61,608 nucleotides of DNA from a virus. The stretch is from positions 1 to 61,608 of IMG/VR virus record IMGVR_UViG_3300025120_000048; one strand, 5' to 3'. A program made the translations under genes and the position numbers. This document shows, piece after piece, positions 15,909 through 25,878 of this stretch (position 1 is the stretch's first letter; every line of letters starts with the position of its first letter). The notes under the pieces are model-generated. The model did not search any database and was not told the DNA's origin. It saw nothing but the letters and a program-made list of their open reading frames with translations.

Positions 15909-17117
15909 ATGTCAACAACACCAGAAATTAAAGAGGGGGATTTCAAAATAAAGAAAAAACCTAAAATGAAAAAGCTTGGGAAAAAAAACGAAATTACAAA
16001 AGTAAATTTGGTTGAACCTAAAGTTGAAAAAGAAGAAACAGTTACAAAAGTAATTGTACCTAACGAAAAAAAAGAAGAAGATGCCGTTCAGGAGCAAAGC
16101 ACAAATGAAGTGGATGTTCGCAAATCATCCGAAAATGGCAAAAAAGTGGTTGAAGGAAACAATGAACCCGAAACTACTGCCAAAGATTCTAAAGAAGAAA
16201 CAGTCTTAGAAGAAATTGTTGAAATTGGGGACAAAGAAGAAACCAAGCAAGAAACAATTAAAGAAGAAATTAAAGAAGCGGTAAAAGACGAAAGAATTTT
16301 ACCCGAAAATATTGAAAGCTTAGTTTCATTTATGAAAGAAACTGGTGGAAATATTGAAGATTATGTTCGACTAAATGCAGATTATAATAATGTTAATGAT
16401 AAAACGCTTTTAAGAGAATATTATAAAAATACTCGTCCTCATTTAGATTTTGAAGAAATTAGCTTTCTTATGGAAGATGAATTTGAATATGATCAAGACG
16501 TAGATGATGAGCGAGATGTACGTAAAAAGAAATTAGCGTACAAAGAAGAGGTTGCAAAAGCCAAAAGTTATTTGGATGAGCTTAAAAGTAAATACTATCA
16601 GGAAATCAAGTTGAAACCTGGTGCTACTCAAGAGCAACAAAAAGCTTTAGACTTTTTTAACAGATATAATGAAGAACAAGATGTCGCTAAACAGCAGCAT
16701 GAACAATTTAAATCTAATACTAAACAATTATTTAATAATGATTTCAAAGGTTTTGATTTCAATGTAGGTGATAAAAAGTTTAGATATAAAGTTCAAAATA
16801 CAGATCAAGTTGCTGATAATCAATCTAATATCAACAATATTATTGGGAAGTTCCTAAATGATAAAGGTGAAGTTGTGGATACTAAAGGTTATCATAAAGC
16901 TATGTATGCAGCATCTAATGTAGATAAAATTGCAAATCATTTTTATGAACAAGGAAAAGCTGATGCAGTTAAGAACGTTATTGATAAATCCAAAAATGTT
17001 AGCACAGAGCCTAGAGCTACTGCTGACGGAAATGTATTTGTTAATGGTCTTAAGGTCAGAGCTATAAGTGGACTTGATTCTTCAAAATTAACAATTAAGA
17101 AAAAAAGATTCAATTAA
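15909..17117 (+). CDS. Putative scaffold protein
   Basis: 402 residues, highly charged. The first 130 residues are repetitive Lys/Glu/Val sequence (K-P-K-M-K-K-L-G-K-K; E-E-T-V-T-K-V) and probably disordered. The centre has D-E-R-D-V-R-K-K-K-L-A-Y-K-E-E-V-A-K helices. The C-terminus is basic (S-K-L-T-I-K-K-K-R-F-N). Acidic/helical composition, and position between portal and capsid, match scaffolds that guide prohead assembly and are lost later. No protease domain is seen in it. Confidence 0.75.
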   Translation: MSTTPEIKEGDFKIKKKPKMKKLGKKNEITKVNLVEPKVEKEETVTKVIVPNEKKEEDAVQEQSTNEVDVRKSSENGKKVVEGNNEPETTAKDSKEETVLEEIVEIGDKEETKQETIKEEIKEAVKDERILPENIESLVSFMKETGGNIEDYVRLNADYNNVNDKTLLREYYKNTRPHLDFEEISFLMEDEFEYDQDVDDERDVRKKKLAYKEEVAKAKSYLDELKSKYYQEIKLKPGATQEQQKALDFFNRYNEEQDVAKQQHEQFKSNTKQLFNNDFKGFDFNVGDKKFRYKVQNTDQVADNQSNINNIIGKFLNDKGEVVDTKGYHKAMYAASNVDKIANHFYEQGKADAVKNVIDKSKNVSTEPRATADGNVFVNGLKVRAISGLDSSKLTIKKKRFN

Positions 17118-17136
17118 AAATTAAAAATTAAAAATT

Positions 17137-18573
17137 ATGGCAACAGTTCCAGTGGCCCCAGTATTTGGGTCAATTAAACCGTCTCAAAAGCAACAGCTTT
17201 TAGAGACAAATTATTTAAGTTTCACCGATGGTAACAATGACTTCGCGCAACAATACCTTCCTGAAATTTATGAACAAGAAGTAGAGCGTTATGGAAACAG
17301 AACATTATCTGGCTTCTTAAGAATGGTTGGTGCAGAAATGCCCATGACTTCTGACCAAATCGTATGGTCTGAGCAAAACCGTTTACATATTGCTTATGAT
17401 GGATGTACTCACTCAGCTGCAGTAGCAGATGATATTACATTTGCTGTAGGTGGTGCAGGTGCAGCATTTGTTGAAAATGTTATTTCTGTAAATCAAACTA
17501 TCGTTATTATGAATCCAGCTAATGGAGCAGAAGTTAAAGCTCTTGTAGTTGCAAGCGTAACAGCAGGTGGTGTGGCTAGTATTTCTGTTAAATCGTATAC
17601 ATCAGCTAATGTTGCTCCTACGATTGCACAGGCTACAGCAGGATTAAAAATATTTGTTTATGGTTCTGAATATAGAAAAGGAACTACAGACAATGATATT
17701 AAAAGTGTAACTCCAAGTTTTACACAGTTTCAAAATTCTCCTATCATTATTAAAGAAAAGTATGCGATCAATGGATCTGATACTGCTCAAATAGGATGGG
17801 TTGAAGTAGCAACTGAAGATGGAACATCTGGATTCTTATGGTATTTAAAAGCTGAATCAGAAACTCGTTTACGTTTTGAAGATTACTTAGAAATGGCTGT
17901 AGTTGAAGGAGAATTAGCAGCAGCTGGTTCTGGTGTTGCAGGAATTGCAGGTATTGCTTATGGTGGTACTCAAGGTTTATTTGCAGCTATTCAAGATAGA
18001 GGTAATGTAGTAAGTGGCTTCGTTGCTGCTGGTGGATTAGGTACATTTGACAATATCCTTAAAAATTTAGATACTCAAGGAGCTATTGAAGAAAACATGC
18101 TTTTCTTAAATCGTTCTACGTCTTTAGATTTTGATGATATGTTAGCTACTCTTTCTGCTGGTGCAAATGGAGGAACAGCTTATGGATTATTTGAAAACTC
18201 TGAAGAGATGGCATTAAATCTTGGATTTACTGGTTTCCGTAGAGGTTCTTATGATTTCTATAAAACTGATTGGAAATACTTAAATGATGCTTCTACTAGA
18301 GGTGCAATGGCAGACAATCCTATTGATGGTGTCCTTGTTCCAGCTGGTACATCAACTGTATATGACCAAATCTTAGGAACTAATATCAGACGACCTTTCT
18401 TACATGTACGTTACCGTGCATCTGAAGCGGATGATAGAAGAATGAAGTCTTGGTTAACAGGATCTGTTGGAGGTGCATATACATCTTCATTAGATGCGAT
18501 GGAAGTTCATTTCCTATCTGAAAGATGTTTAGTAGTTCAGGCTGCAAACAACTTCGTATTATTTACTAAATAG
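17137..18573 (+). CDS. Major capsid protein
   Basis: 478 residues after the scaffold. It has an N-arm with P-E-I-Y-E-Q-E-V-E-R-Y-G-N-R-T-L-S-G-F-L, an Ala/Gly/Val-rich inserted beta domain (about 95-180), and an HK97-like helical core (E-S-E-T-R-L-R-F-E-D-Y-L). The end shows D-A-M-E-V-H-F-L-S-E-R-C-L-V-V-Q-A. Codon use is more regular and slightly more GC-rich than neighbours, as in highly expressed genes. A strong hairpin follows the stop. Confidence 0.85.
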   Translation: MATVPVAPVFGSIKPSQKQQLLETNYLSFTDGNNDFAQQYLPEIYEQEVERYGNRTLSGFLRMVGAEMPMTSDQIVWSEQNRLHIAYDGCTHSAAVADDITFAVGGAGAAFVENVISVNQTIVIMNPANGAEVKALVVASVTAGGVASISVKSYTSANVAPTIAQATAGLKIFVYGSEYRKGTTDNDIKSVTPSFTQFQNSPIIIKEKYAINGSDTAQIGWVEVATEDGTSGFLWYLKAESETRLRFEDYLEMAVVEGELAAAGSGVAGIAGIAYGGTQGLFAAIQDRGNVVSGFVAAGGLGTFDNILKNLDTQGAIEENMLFLNRSTSLDFDDMLATLSAGANGGTAYGLFENSEEMALNLGFTGFRRGSYDFYKTDWKYLNDASTRGAMADNPIDGVLVPAGTSTVYDQILGTNIRRPFLHVRYRASEADDRRMKSWLTGSVGGAYTSSLDAMEVHFLSERCLVVQAANNFVLFTK

Positions 18574-18596
18574 TAGATTATACATATTATTATTCA

Positions 18597-18624
18597 GGGG
18601 GCGCAAGCCCCTTGGGTAATTTTT
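18597..18624 (+). terminator. Strong GNRA-loop hairpin after the capsid gene
   Basis: GGGGC (18598-18602), loop GCAA (18603-18606), GCCCC (18607-18611), then TTGGGTAATTTTTT. The stem is GC-only in an AT-rich genome, closed by a stable GNRA tetraloop and followed by a T-run. It should act as an intrinsic terminator or attenuator, or protect the 3' end of capsid mRNA. Confidence 0.8.
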
Positions 18625-18652
18625 TATATTAACTTTTAAATTATATTATATC

Positions 18653-19477
18653 ATGGCTAAAAAAGCTAAAAATATTGATGCTCCAGTAATTGAACAGGAA
18701 GCACCAGTGGTAAAAGAAACAATTAAAAAATCCACTAAACCACAGTGGGAAATTAAAGACAGAAATTATTATTTAACAGGAAATAAAAGTCCTTTAACAT
18801 TAACAATACCTTCTCGTCATACAACTAAAGTTCCATTACTATGGTTTGATTCTAAAACTAATGAACAAAAGGAACTAAGATATGCAACTAATCAAACTTC
18901 TCCATTTGCTGCGGAGCAAAAAGGTGAAGCAACATTAGGGCATATTATTTTTAAAGACGGAACATTAACAGTTTCAAAAGAAAAACAAAATTTGCAAAAA
19001 TTATTGTCATTATATCATCCAAAGTTAAATGTTGCATATACAGAATTTGATGCAATAGAAGAAGCTAAAGATGAATTAGATGATTTAGAAATGCAAATTG
19101 ATGCGTTAAATGCTGCTAAGAATATTGATATAGATCATGCAGAAGCAATCTTAAGAGTTGAAGTAGGTTCTCAAGTAACCACAATGAGCTCAAAAGAAAT
19201 AAGAAGAGATCTATTATTGTTTGCTAAACGTAAACCAGATTTATTTTTAGATTTAGCTGCTGATGATAATGTTGAGCTACGTAATATTGCAATTGTAGCA
19301 CAGGAATCAGGTATTATAAAATTATCACAAGATCAAAGAACATTTTCTTGGGCTTCAAACGATAAAAAATTAATGACCGTTCCATTTGATGAAAATCCAT
19401 ATTCAGCAATGGCGGCTTTTTTCAAAACAGATGAGGGTACTGAGGTATTTAAATCTATTGAGAAAAAATTAAAATAA
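18653..19477 (+). CDS. Virion-associated hypothetical protein
   Basis: 274 residues. A Lys-rich N-tail (A-K-K-A-K-N-I-D-A-P) precedes a beta region (Y-Y-L-T-G-N-K-S-P-L-T-L-T-I-P-S-R-H) and an acidic helix (D-A-I-E-E-A-K-D-E-L-D-D-L-E-M). Its place between capsid and connector genes suggests a head-decoration or completion role. The family is not recognised. Confidence 0.6.
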   Translation: MAKKAKNIDAPVIEQEAPVVKETIKKSTKPQWEIKDRNYYLTGNKSPLTLTIPSRHTTKVPLLWFDSKTNEQKELRYATNQTSPFAAEQKGEATLGHIIFKDGTLTVSKEKQNLQKLLSLYHPKLNVAYTEFDAIEEAKDELDDLEMQIDALNAAKNIDIDHAEAILRVEVGSQVTTMSSKEIRRDLLLFAKRKPDLFLDLAADDNVELRNIAIVAQESGIIKLSQDQRTFSWASNDKKLMTVPFDENPYSAMAAFFKTDEGTEVFKSIEKKLK

Positions 19478-19487
19478 CATGTAATAT

Positions 19488-19525
19488 TAATATAAGGGGG
19501 ATATAAAAATTATCCTCCTATATTA
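19488..19525 (+). terminator. Hairpin between two head genes
   Basis: TAATATAAGGGGGATA (19488-19503) pairs with TATCCTCCTATATTA (19511-19525), giving a long, nearly perfect stem. An A-rich tail follows on the plus strand. It could terminate, or serve as an RNA processing or stability site after the 18653 gene. Confidence 0.6.
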
Positions 19526-19540
19526 AAATAATAAAAAATA

Positions 19541-20299
19541 ATGGCTATAAACGTAAACACCGTATATCAAACCGTTTTATTAATATTAAATAAAGAACAA
19601 AGAGGTTATATGACACCTCAAGAATTTAACAATATTGGTAATCAGGTTCAGCTTGAAATATTTGAAAAGTATTTTGAAGATTTAAATCAGCAAATACGTG
19701 TTCCACAAGCCGATACAGATTATTCAGATAGAATAACAAATTTAGATGAAAAAATATCTATTTTTAAAACATTTGGAAATGCTACGTATGATTCAACAAC
19801 GAATCCAGCAACTCCATATTTTACATTACCTACAACTGATGGTTTTGGTGACACCATAACATTTTATAGATTAGGCACTGTATTATATAATGATGAAGTT
19901 GAACTTCAAAGACTTCAAAGAGGTGATTTTTATTATATTAATAAATCACAATTAACAAAGCCGTCTACTTCTTGGCCTGTTTATTTATATGAAAATAATA
20001 AACTTTTTGTAAAACCAACTGAAATAGTTTCTAAAATAACTGTTGATTTTATAAGAAAGCCTAAAGACGTTATATGGGGATTTGATGTAGGAGGTTTAGG
20101 CCAATATATATATAATTCAACTCCTTTTAATGCGGCAACACAACCAACTGGATCAATAAATTTTGAATTGCAAGATTCTGAGCAAACAGAAGTGATATTA
20201 AGAATATTAATATATGCAGGAATAGTTATTAGAGATCCACAAATTATTCAAGCAGCAACTCAACAAGTTCAAATGGACGAAATAAATAAAAAAAGCTAA
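19541..20299 (+). CDS. Putative head-tail connector/tail protein
   Basis: 252 residues with an early helix (T-V-Y-Q-T-V-L-L-I-L-N-K-E-Q-R-G-Y) and a beta-rich middle (P-V-Y-L-Y-E-N-N-K-L-F-V-K-P; D-F-I-R-K-P-K-D-V-I-W-G-F). The W-G-F and 'xFxRKPxxxxW' features are seen in podovirus adaptor proteins I know from marine phages. It starts after a hairpin and continues into the next gene with six bases between. Confidence 0.6.
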   Translation: MAINVNTVYQTVLLILNKEQRGYMTPQEFNNIGNQVQLEIFEKYFEDLNQQIRVPQADTDYSDRITNLDEKISIFKTFGNATYDSTTNPATPYFTLPTTDGFGDTITFYRLGTVLYNDEVELQRLQRGDFYYINKSQLTKPSTSWPVYLYENNKLFVKPTEIVSKITVDFIRKPKDVIWGFDVGGLGQYIYNSTPFNAATQPTGSINFELQDSEQTEVILRILIYAGIVIRDPQIIQAATQQVQMDEINKKS

Positions 20300-20305
20300 T
20301 AAATT

Positions 20306-21538
20306 ATGGCAGAAGTTGACGGTGGTTTAATAACCGAAACAAATAGACAATATTACGAAGGTGCTCAAAGCTTTAAGGTTGCAGCTAATCAATTATCTTT
20401 TACTACAACTTTTAATACTAATTTAGTATATGGTAATTTTTCACCTACAGATTCAAAATTTGGATTAAATAATTTTGTTCTTTATACAAGTTTAACTGGG
20501 TTGCCCGGTAGTTTTGTAGAGTATATACAAGAATATAGTATTTTTCAAAATACAATAACTTTTGCAAATGCTTTAGTAACTGGTAGTTTTATTGTTGTAC
20601 AATTAAAAACTCAAACCGGTGGCGAATATGGCAATAGAGATGCTTTTGGAAAAACAACTCAAGAAAATTATGGAAGTTATCAATATACATCTATGAATGA
20701 TGTAATTAATAATTTTATGATTGCATATGTAGGTGCTGGAAAGTTAATACCAAGTGTTAAAAGAACAGATGTATTGTTTCATGCTAAAAGAGGATTACAA
20801 GAATTTAGCTATGATACTTTAAAAAGTATTCATTCTTCAGAAATGACAGTTCCGCCTACCCTTTCAGTTCCTTTGCCACAAGATTATATTAATTATGTGG
20901 GTTGTTCATGGATTGATAGATTAGGAGTTAAACATCCTATATATCCTACAACTTTAACAACAAGACCTTATAGTACACCTTTACAAGACAATGATGGTAT
21001 ACAAACCTCTGGTTCTTATGATCAAGGACTTGAGGGTTCATCTCAAACTAATGAAAGATGGGATAAAGCAAACCCAAGATTATTAAGTGGAGGTATTACA
21101 ACTGAAGATATTAATAATGGATTAGCACCATTAGATATATGGAATTTTGATTGGGGTTATGGAGGATTTTATGGACAACGTTATGGGTTAGACCCAGAAT
21201 TAACGCAAGTTAATGGATGGTTTACAATAGACGAAAGAATGGGTAAGATGTCTTTTTCAAGTGATTTAAATGGAGCATTAATAATTTTAGAGTATATATC
21301 AGATGGTGTTGCTTATGATGCGACAATGAAAGTACCTAAAATGGCTGAAGAAGCATTATATGCTCATATTAGTCATGCTATATTAGCTAGCCGCATTAAT
21401 ATACCTGAATATGTAATTAACAGATTAAAGCGTGAACGAAGCGCTAAATTAAGAAATGCTAAAATTAGATTATCTAATATTAAATTAGAAGAATTTACTC
21501 AAGTAATGACTAATAAATCCAAGTGGATTAAACACTAA
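20306..21538 (+). CDS. Putative tail tube/adaptor protein
   Basis: 410 residues. It begins with T-N-R-Q-Y-Y-E-G-A-Q-S-F, followed by beta-rich sequence, a central G-L-Q-E-F-S-Y-D-T-L-K-S-I helix and V-P-L-P-Q-D-Y-I-N-Y-V-G. The 'P.DYINYV' pattern is typical of phage tail tube or nozzle proteins. The C-terminus is basic helical (I-N-R-L-K-R-E-R-S-A-K-L). It probably joins the head-tail channel. Confidence 0.6.
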   Translation: MAEVDGGLITETNRQYYEGAQSFKVAANQLSFTTTFNTNLVYGNFSPTDSKFGLNNFVLYTSLTGLPGSFVEYIQEYSIFQNTITFANALVTGSFIVVQLKTQTGGEYGNRDAFGKTTQENYGSYQYTSMNDVINNFMIAYVGAGKLIPSVKRTDVLFHAKRGLQEFSYDTLKSIHSSEMTVPPTLSVPLPQDYINYVGCSWIDRLGVKHPIYPTTLTTRPYSTPLQDNDGIQTSGSYDQGLEGSSQTNERWDKANPRLLSGGITTEDINNGLAPLDIWNFDWGYGGFYGQRYGLDPELTQVNGWFTIDERMGKMSFSSDLNGALIILEYISDGVAYDATMKVPKMAEEALYAHISHAILASRINIPEYVINRLKRERSAKLRNAKIRLSNIKLEEFTQVMTNKSKWIKH

Positions 21539-21544
21539 AATTAA

Positions 21545-24500
21545 ATGGCTGAAGTAAAAAATGCTTTTATTAAATCCAAAATGAATAAAGATCTTGATGC
21601 TAGATTGCTACCATCAGGTGAATATAGAGAAGGAATTAATATACAAGTTAGTAGATCCGAAGGAGCTGACGTTGGGGCCTTACAAAATGTAAGAGGTAAT
21701 AAATTACTTTTAGATTTTGCAGCATTAACAGGCGCACCTAATCTGACTACTATAGGACAATTTACGGATGTTACTAATGAGGTAATTTATGTTTTTTTAA
21801 CAAATTATGTTCCACCTTCAACTAATCCTAATGCTTTTAATCCTACCGCAAGTAATTTTGTTTATTCTTATAATGTAAATTCAAATACAGCTACTCCTTT
21901 ATTACAAGGTGCATTTTTAAATTTTGCTACAACTAATTTAATTATTGGTGTAAATGTTTTAGAAAACTTTTTATTTTTTACAGATAATAGAAATCAACCC
22001 CGTAAAATAAATATTGCTTCTGCAGCACCTATACCTCCAGCCACAACACCTACTTATTACACTAAAGAAGAACAAATATCAGTTGCTAAATATAATCCAT
22101 TTGAGCCTATACAACTTTACAAAGAAACAGGTGCAAATACAGGCATTTATGAAACAGCTATGTATGATAGAACTAGCCAAAATTTACCAAATGGCACACC
22201 AAATCCATATTATGCAGCTAATTATCCTGGAGATCCAAATTATTTAAATGATAAATTTGTAAGATTTAGTTATAGATTTAAATTTGATGATAATGAATAT
22301 TCATTAATTGCACCGTTTACTCAACCTGCTTTTATACCAGATCAAGATGGATATTTTTTAAATAATACTACCCCTACTGGTAATTCTAAAGATGAAAATT
22401 CAGCTTATAGAAGTACAATAGTAGATTTTATGGAAAATAAAGCAGATAATATTTTGTTACAAATTCCACTACCTTCTAATGCAAATCAATTAAACGATAG
22501 CTTTAAAGTAAATGAAATTGAAATTTTATATAAAGAATCCGATGGAACTACAATAAAAGTTATAGATACTATTGATATACAAACTGCAGATTTTGTGTCT
22601 AATACTACAGACATTGTTCAATATAATTATCAAGCCAGAAAACCTTTTAAAACATTACCAAATGCAGATTTAATCAGAGTATATGATAAAGTACCTGTAA
22701 AAGCTTTTGGTCAAGAAATTATTAGCAATAGAGTTGTATATAGTAATTTTCAAGATAAACATACTCCACCTGCTAATATAGAGTATTCAGTAAATGCATC
22801 TAATAAATCCGCATTTAATGTTTCAGGAACGAATGAAACACAATGGGATACAAGTATTACTGAATATCCTATGCATACTTTAAAACAAAATAGAAATTAT
22901 CAAATTGGTATTGTTTTATCTGATAAATTTGGAAGAACATCTTCTGTAATTTTATCTTCTGTAACAGCAGACGACGTTACTGAAAGCGGTAGCGTATTTA
23001 AAGGATCTACATATTACCATCCTTATAAAACATCAAGTAATAATTTACCTGCTACTTGGCCAGGGGATTCATTAAAAGTTTTATTTACAAGCGAAATTAC
23101 TGGTGGTGGTGCGGGATTATATAATGGAAATACTGGATCAGCTAGTTATAATCCACTTGGATGGTATTCATATAAAATTGTTGTAAAACAAACAGAACAA
23201 GATTATTATAATGTTTATTTACCTGGTATTTTAAATCAAGATCCTGGAGGTTTATTAGATGATCCTAAAAATACTGTTTCTTATATAACTCTTTTAAATG
23301 ATAATATAAATAAAGTACCACGTGATTTAAGCGAAGTTGGGCCAGAACAAAAACAATTTAGAAGTTCTGTACAGTTGTTTGGAAGAGTTACTCCTGATGC
23401 TTCAACTAATATTCCAGCTTTTAATGAACAATATTATCCTGGTCAATCATCTGATACAGTATCAACTATTGGAGAACAAAATGATATATTAGGAACAACA
23501 ACAGATTATTCAGATATTTATCAATCTAAATCTAATCCTTTATTAGCAAGATCAACACAAGGAAATTCTATTAACCCTATAGGCGCGGATATACATGCTT
23601 CAGGCAATTATAATATACTTTTAGGTATATACGAAACAAGTCCTGTGTTATCACTGTTAGATATTTATTGGGAAACATCTACAACAGGTCTTATATCTGA
23701 TTTAAATTTAGCAATTAATACAGGTAATCAAAATCCAACAGGATTTAGCATTATTACTTATGCTCAATCTGAAGCAAATGCAATAGGTACAACAATTACA
23801 AATGATTTTTGGCCATTAGATTTAACTGATAACCCTATACCAACTTCTCAAGTTGATATAAATACTATAGTAGACGGAACTGGGGCTAATAGAACTGGAA
23901 TAATAATAATTAAAACAGCTGGAGGAGCTACAACTCCAAATGGAGCAACATATTCGCAAGATTCTTATGTGTTACAAACTTCGGCATATTTCTTTTTTAA
24001 CTCGGATCCTAATCAAAATAATTTTACATTTAATTTTAATGTTCAAGATTTAGGTAATGCTTCTTCTACAATAATAGATTACCAAGCTAGCTTAGCAAAT
24101 GCTACACCTCAAATAACTAACTGCCCTTCAACTATAGCTGTTGTTCCAGGAACACAAAACATATTTACATTTACAGGAAATAATGGCTCAAATACAAGTG
24201 GAAGTTACACAAGTCAAGGTTTAGTATGGAGCTTAGTTAATGATGACGCAACGTCACCTATAACAATTGATTCATCTACGGGTGTATTACAAGATTTAAC
24301 AGGAACTGCTACAGGATCTTTTTCTGGAACAGTTACATTAACTGATGCAGATGGAGGATCAGCTAATGGTGCGTTAAGTACAACATGTGCAATAAATACC
24401 ACAGTTGGAGCTGAGCCTGCTAATGGAGCTTTTGCTGATTGCAAAAGTATTACGGGCGGTTTAGGGGCAATAAGTCAAGGTTTTTATTGGGTATCTGATG

Positions 24501-25849
24501 TAACCAATGCAGCTCAACAAAGTCCTATAATAGATAATTTAAGACAACCTATAACTGCATTACAATTAAATGATAATTTAGCTTCACCAACAGAAGTTGC
24601 TGTTACTGTAACAAATTCTAATTGTCATACATTACAATCTCAACCACCCGTTATAACTAATAAAAATAATAATATTATTTATAATAGTAATCAATCTGCA
24701 AGTAATCTAACACAAGGTACTGCATATATAAGTGTTGATTTTCAATTAGAACAATATAGTGCTTTTCAATTATCTGGAAATAATATTGGTTTACCTGCAT
24801 CCGGAACAGATTGGTCACAAGGTCCTTATGTAACTTGGCCTTGCTATTTACAATATCGCCCTAATGCTGCAAGTCCTTGGGTAAGAGCAACTGATATAGA
24901 AAATAAACAAATATTTTTTGGAGGTGCTCAAGAAGTAAATTATGAAGCTAGTTCTGTAAATTCTGGTTTTAATATATTTTCTTCAGATACAAGTTCTAAT
25001 ACAATAAATAAAGAAGGTGTTATAAATCAATCTACAACTGCAACTCCTGTTTTAGGAAATAATTTTGTAAATGGAATTGACACTACGGATGTAATGTCAG
25101 TTATGACCCAATACTATGCAGCTGGATCTCCCACTCCTAATTATACTAGATTATTTGGAAAAGCAAATAGAACTTTTGCAATTGGTAAAGATCAAGGATA
25201 TAAACAAGAATCAGATAAATTTGGAGATTATAGACTTATAGTTGGTTATCCTTGGGGACAAGCTCAATATTATAATGGAAATTATGTTGGTCAAAATGCT
25301 GCTGAAGGGGTAGTTACCGTAAATTTAAATATTTTAAATCCATCTTCAACAAACGTAAGATGCCCTGAAACAACATCTGTTTTTTATAATGGTAATCGTT
25401 ATAAAATAACAGTAAAATATGGAGATTTTTATTATCCTAAAGATTATCCTACTTGCTCTTCATCATCACCAACATTTTTTGAATATAAAGTTTCATCAAG
25501 TGGCGATAGTGCAAGTATTAACTCATTAAAAAATTCAACTCCATCAGTGTCAGTATTTGCAAAAGAATGGCATTGTAAATATGTTACTCAATTTTATACA
25601 GATTCAGCATTATCAACAAAATGGACACCAACTAGTCAATCATCAGGCAAATGGCATACTTATATTCCTGCATTTAGTAATACTAAAACAGGTAGAGATG
25701 GAACATGGAATTCATGGGTAAAAGGAGAAGGCCAACCAATTACAAATAATTTTGCTTATACTGATCAAGATAGAAGATGGGCGGCACAATTTAATGCTAC
25801 TGGAGAAAAATTAACTAGGACTGCAACACCTTCAGAAACTGGTCAGTAA
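21545..25849 (+). CDS. Large tail/stabilization-like structural protein with Ig/cadherin-like insert
   Basis: 1434 residues. The N-terminal part (N-K-D-L-D-A-R-L-L-P-S-G-E-Y-R-E-G-I-N) and F-F-T-D-N-R-N-Q-P-R-K-I-N match phage DNA-stabilization/nozzle-type proteins that often open with 'KDTDxRLLPxGEYRDAxN'. A region around 850-950 (I-T-I-D-S-S-T-G-V-L-Q; V-T-L-T-D-A-D-G-G) looks like a cadherin/Ig-type beta sandwich. The C-terminus is rich in Tyr, Trp and Cys. It should form a tail needle or nozzle, with the insert as an exposed sugar-contacting domain. Confidence 0.65.
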   Translation: MAEVKNAFIKSKMNKDLDARLLPSGEYREGINIQVSRSEGADVGALQNVRGNKLLLDFAALTGAPNLTTIGQFTDVTNEVIYVFLTNYVPPSTNPNAFNPTASNFVYSYNVNSNTATPLLQGAFLNFATTNLIIGVNVLENFLFFTDNRNQPRKINIASAAPIPPATTPTYYTKEEQISVAKYNPFEPIQLYKETGANTGIYETAMYDRTSQNLPNGTPNPYYAANYPGDPNYLNDKFVRFSYRFKFDDNEYSLIAPFTQPAFIPDQDGYFLNNTTPTGNSKDENSAYRSTIVDFMENKADNILLQIPLPSNANQLNDSFKVNEIEILYKESDGTTIKVIDTIDIQTADFVSNTTDIVQYNYQARKPFKTLPNADLIRVYDKVPVKAFGQEIISNRVVYSNFQDKHTPPANIEYSVNASNKSAFNVSGTNETQWDTSITEYPMHTLKQNRNYQIGIVLSDKFGRTSSVILSSVTADDVTESGSVFKGSTYYHPYKTSSNNLPATWPGDSLKVLFTSEITGGGAGLYNGNTGSASYNPLGWYSYKIVVKQTEQDYYNVYLPGILNQDPGGLLDDPKNTVSYITLLNDNINKVPRDLSEVGPEQKQFRSSVQLFGRVTPDASTNIPAFNEQYYPGQSSDTVSTIGEQNDILGTTTDYSDIYQSKSNPLLARSTQGNSINPIGADIHASGNYNILLGIYETSPVLSLLDIYWETSTTGLISDLNLAINTGNQNPTGFSIITYAQSEANAIGTTITNDFWPLDLTDNPIPTSQVDINTIVDGTGANRTGIIIIKTAGGATTPNGATYSQDSYVLQTSAYFFFNSDPNQNNFTFNFNVQDLGNASSTIIDYQASLANATPQITNCPSTIAVVPGTQNIFTFTGNNGSNTSGSYTSQGLVWSLVNDDATSPITIDSSTGVLQDLTGTATGSFSGTVTLTDADGGSANGALSTTCAINTTVGAEPANGAFADCKSITGGLGAISQGFYWVSDVTNAAQQSPIIDNLRQPITALQLNDNLASPTEVAVTVTNSNCHTLQSQPPVITNKNNNIIYNSNQSASNLTQGTAYISVDFQLEQYSAFQLSGNNIGLPASGTDWSQGPYVTWPCYLQYRPNAASPWVRATDIENKQIFFGGAQEVNYEASSVNSGFNIFSSDTSSNTINKEGVINQSTTATPVLGNNFVNGIDTTDVMSVMTQYYAAGSPTPNYTRLFGKANRTFAIGKDQGYKQESDKFGDYRLIVGYPWGQAQYYNGNYVGQNAAEGVVTVNLNILNPSSTNVRCPETTSVFYNGNRYKITVKYGDFYYPKDYPTCSSSSPTFFEYKVSSSGDSASINSLKNSTPSVSVFAKEWHCKYVTQFYTDSALSTKWTPTSQSSGKWHTYIPAFSNTKTGRDGTWNSWVKGEGQPITNNFAYTDQDRRWAAQFNATGEKLTRTATPSETGQ

Positions 25850-25878
25850 TTAATATAATAAATAAGTAATAATAAAAT

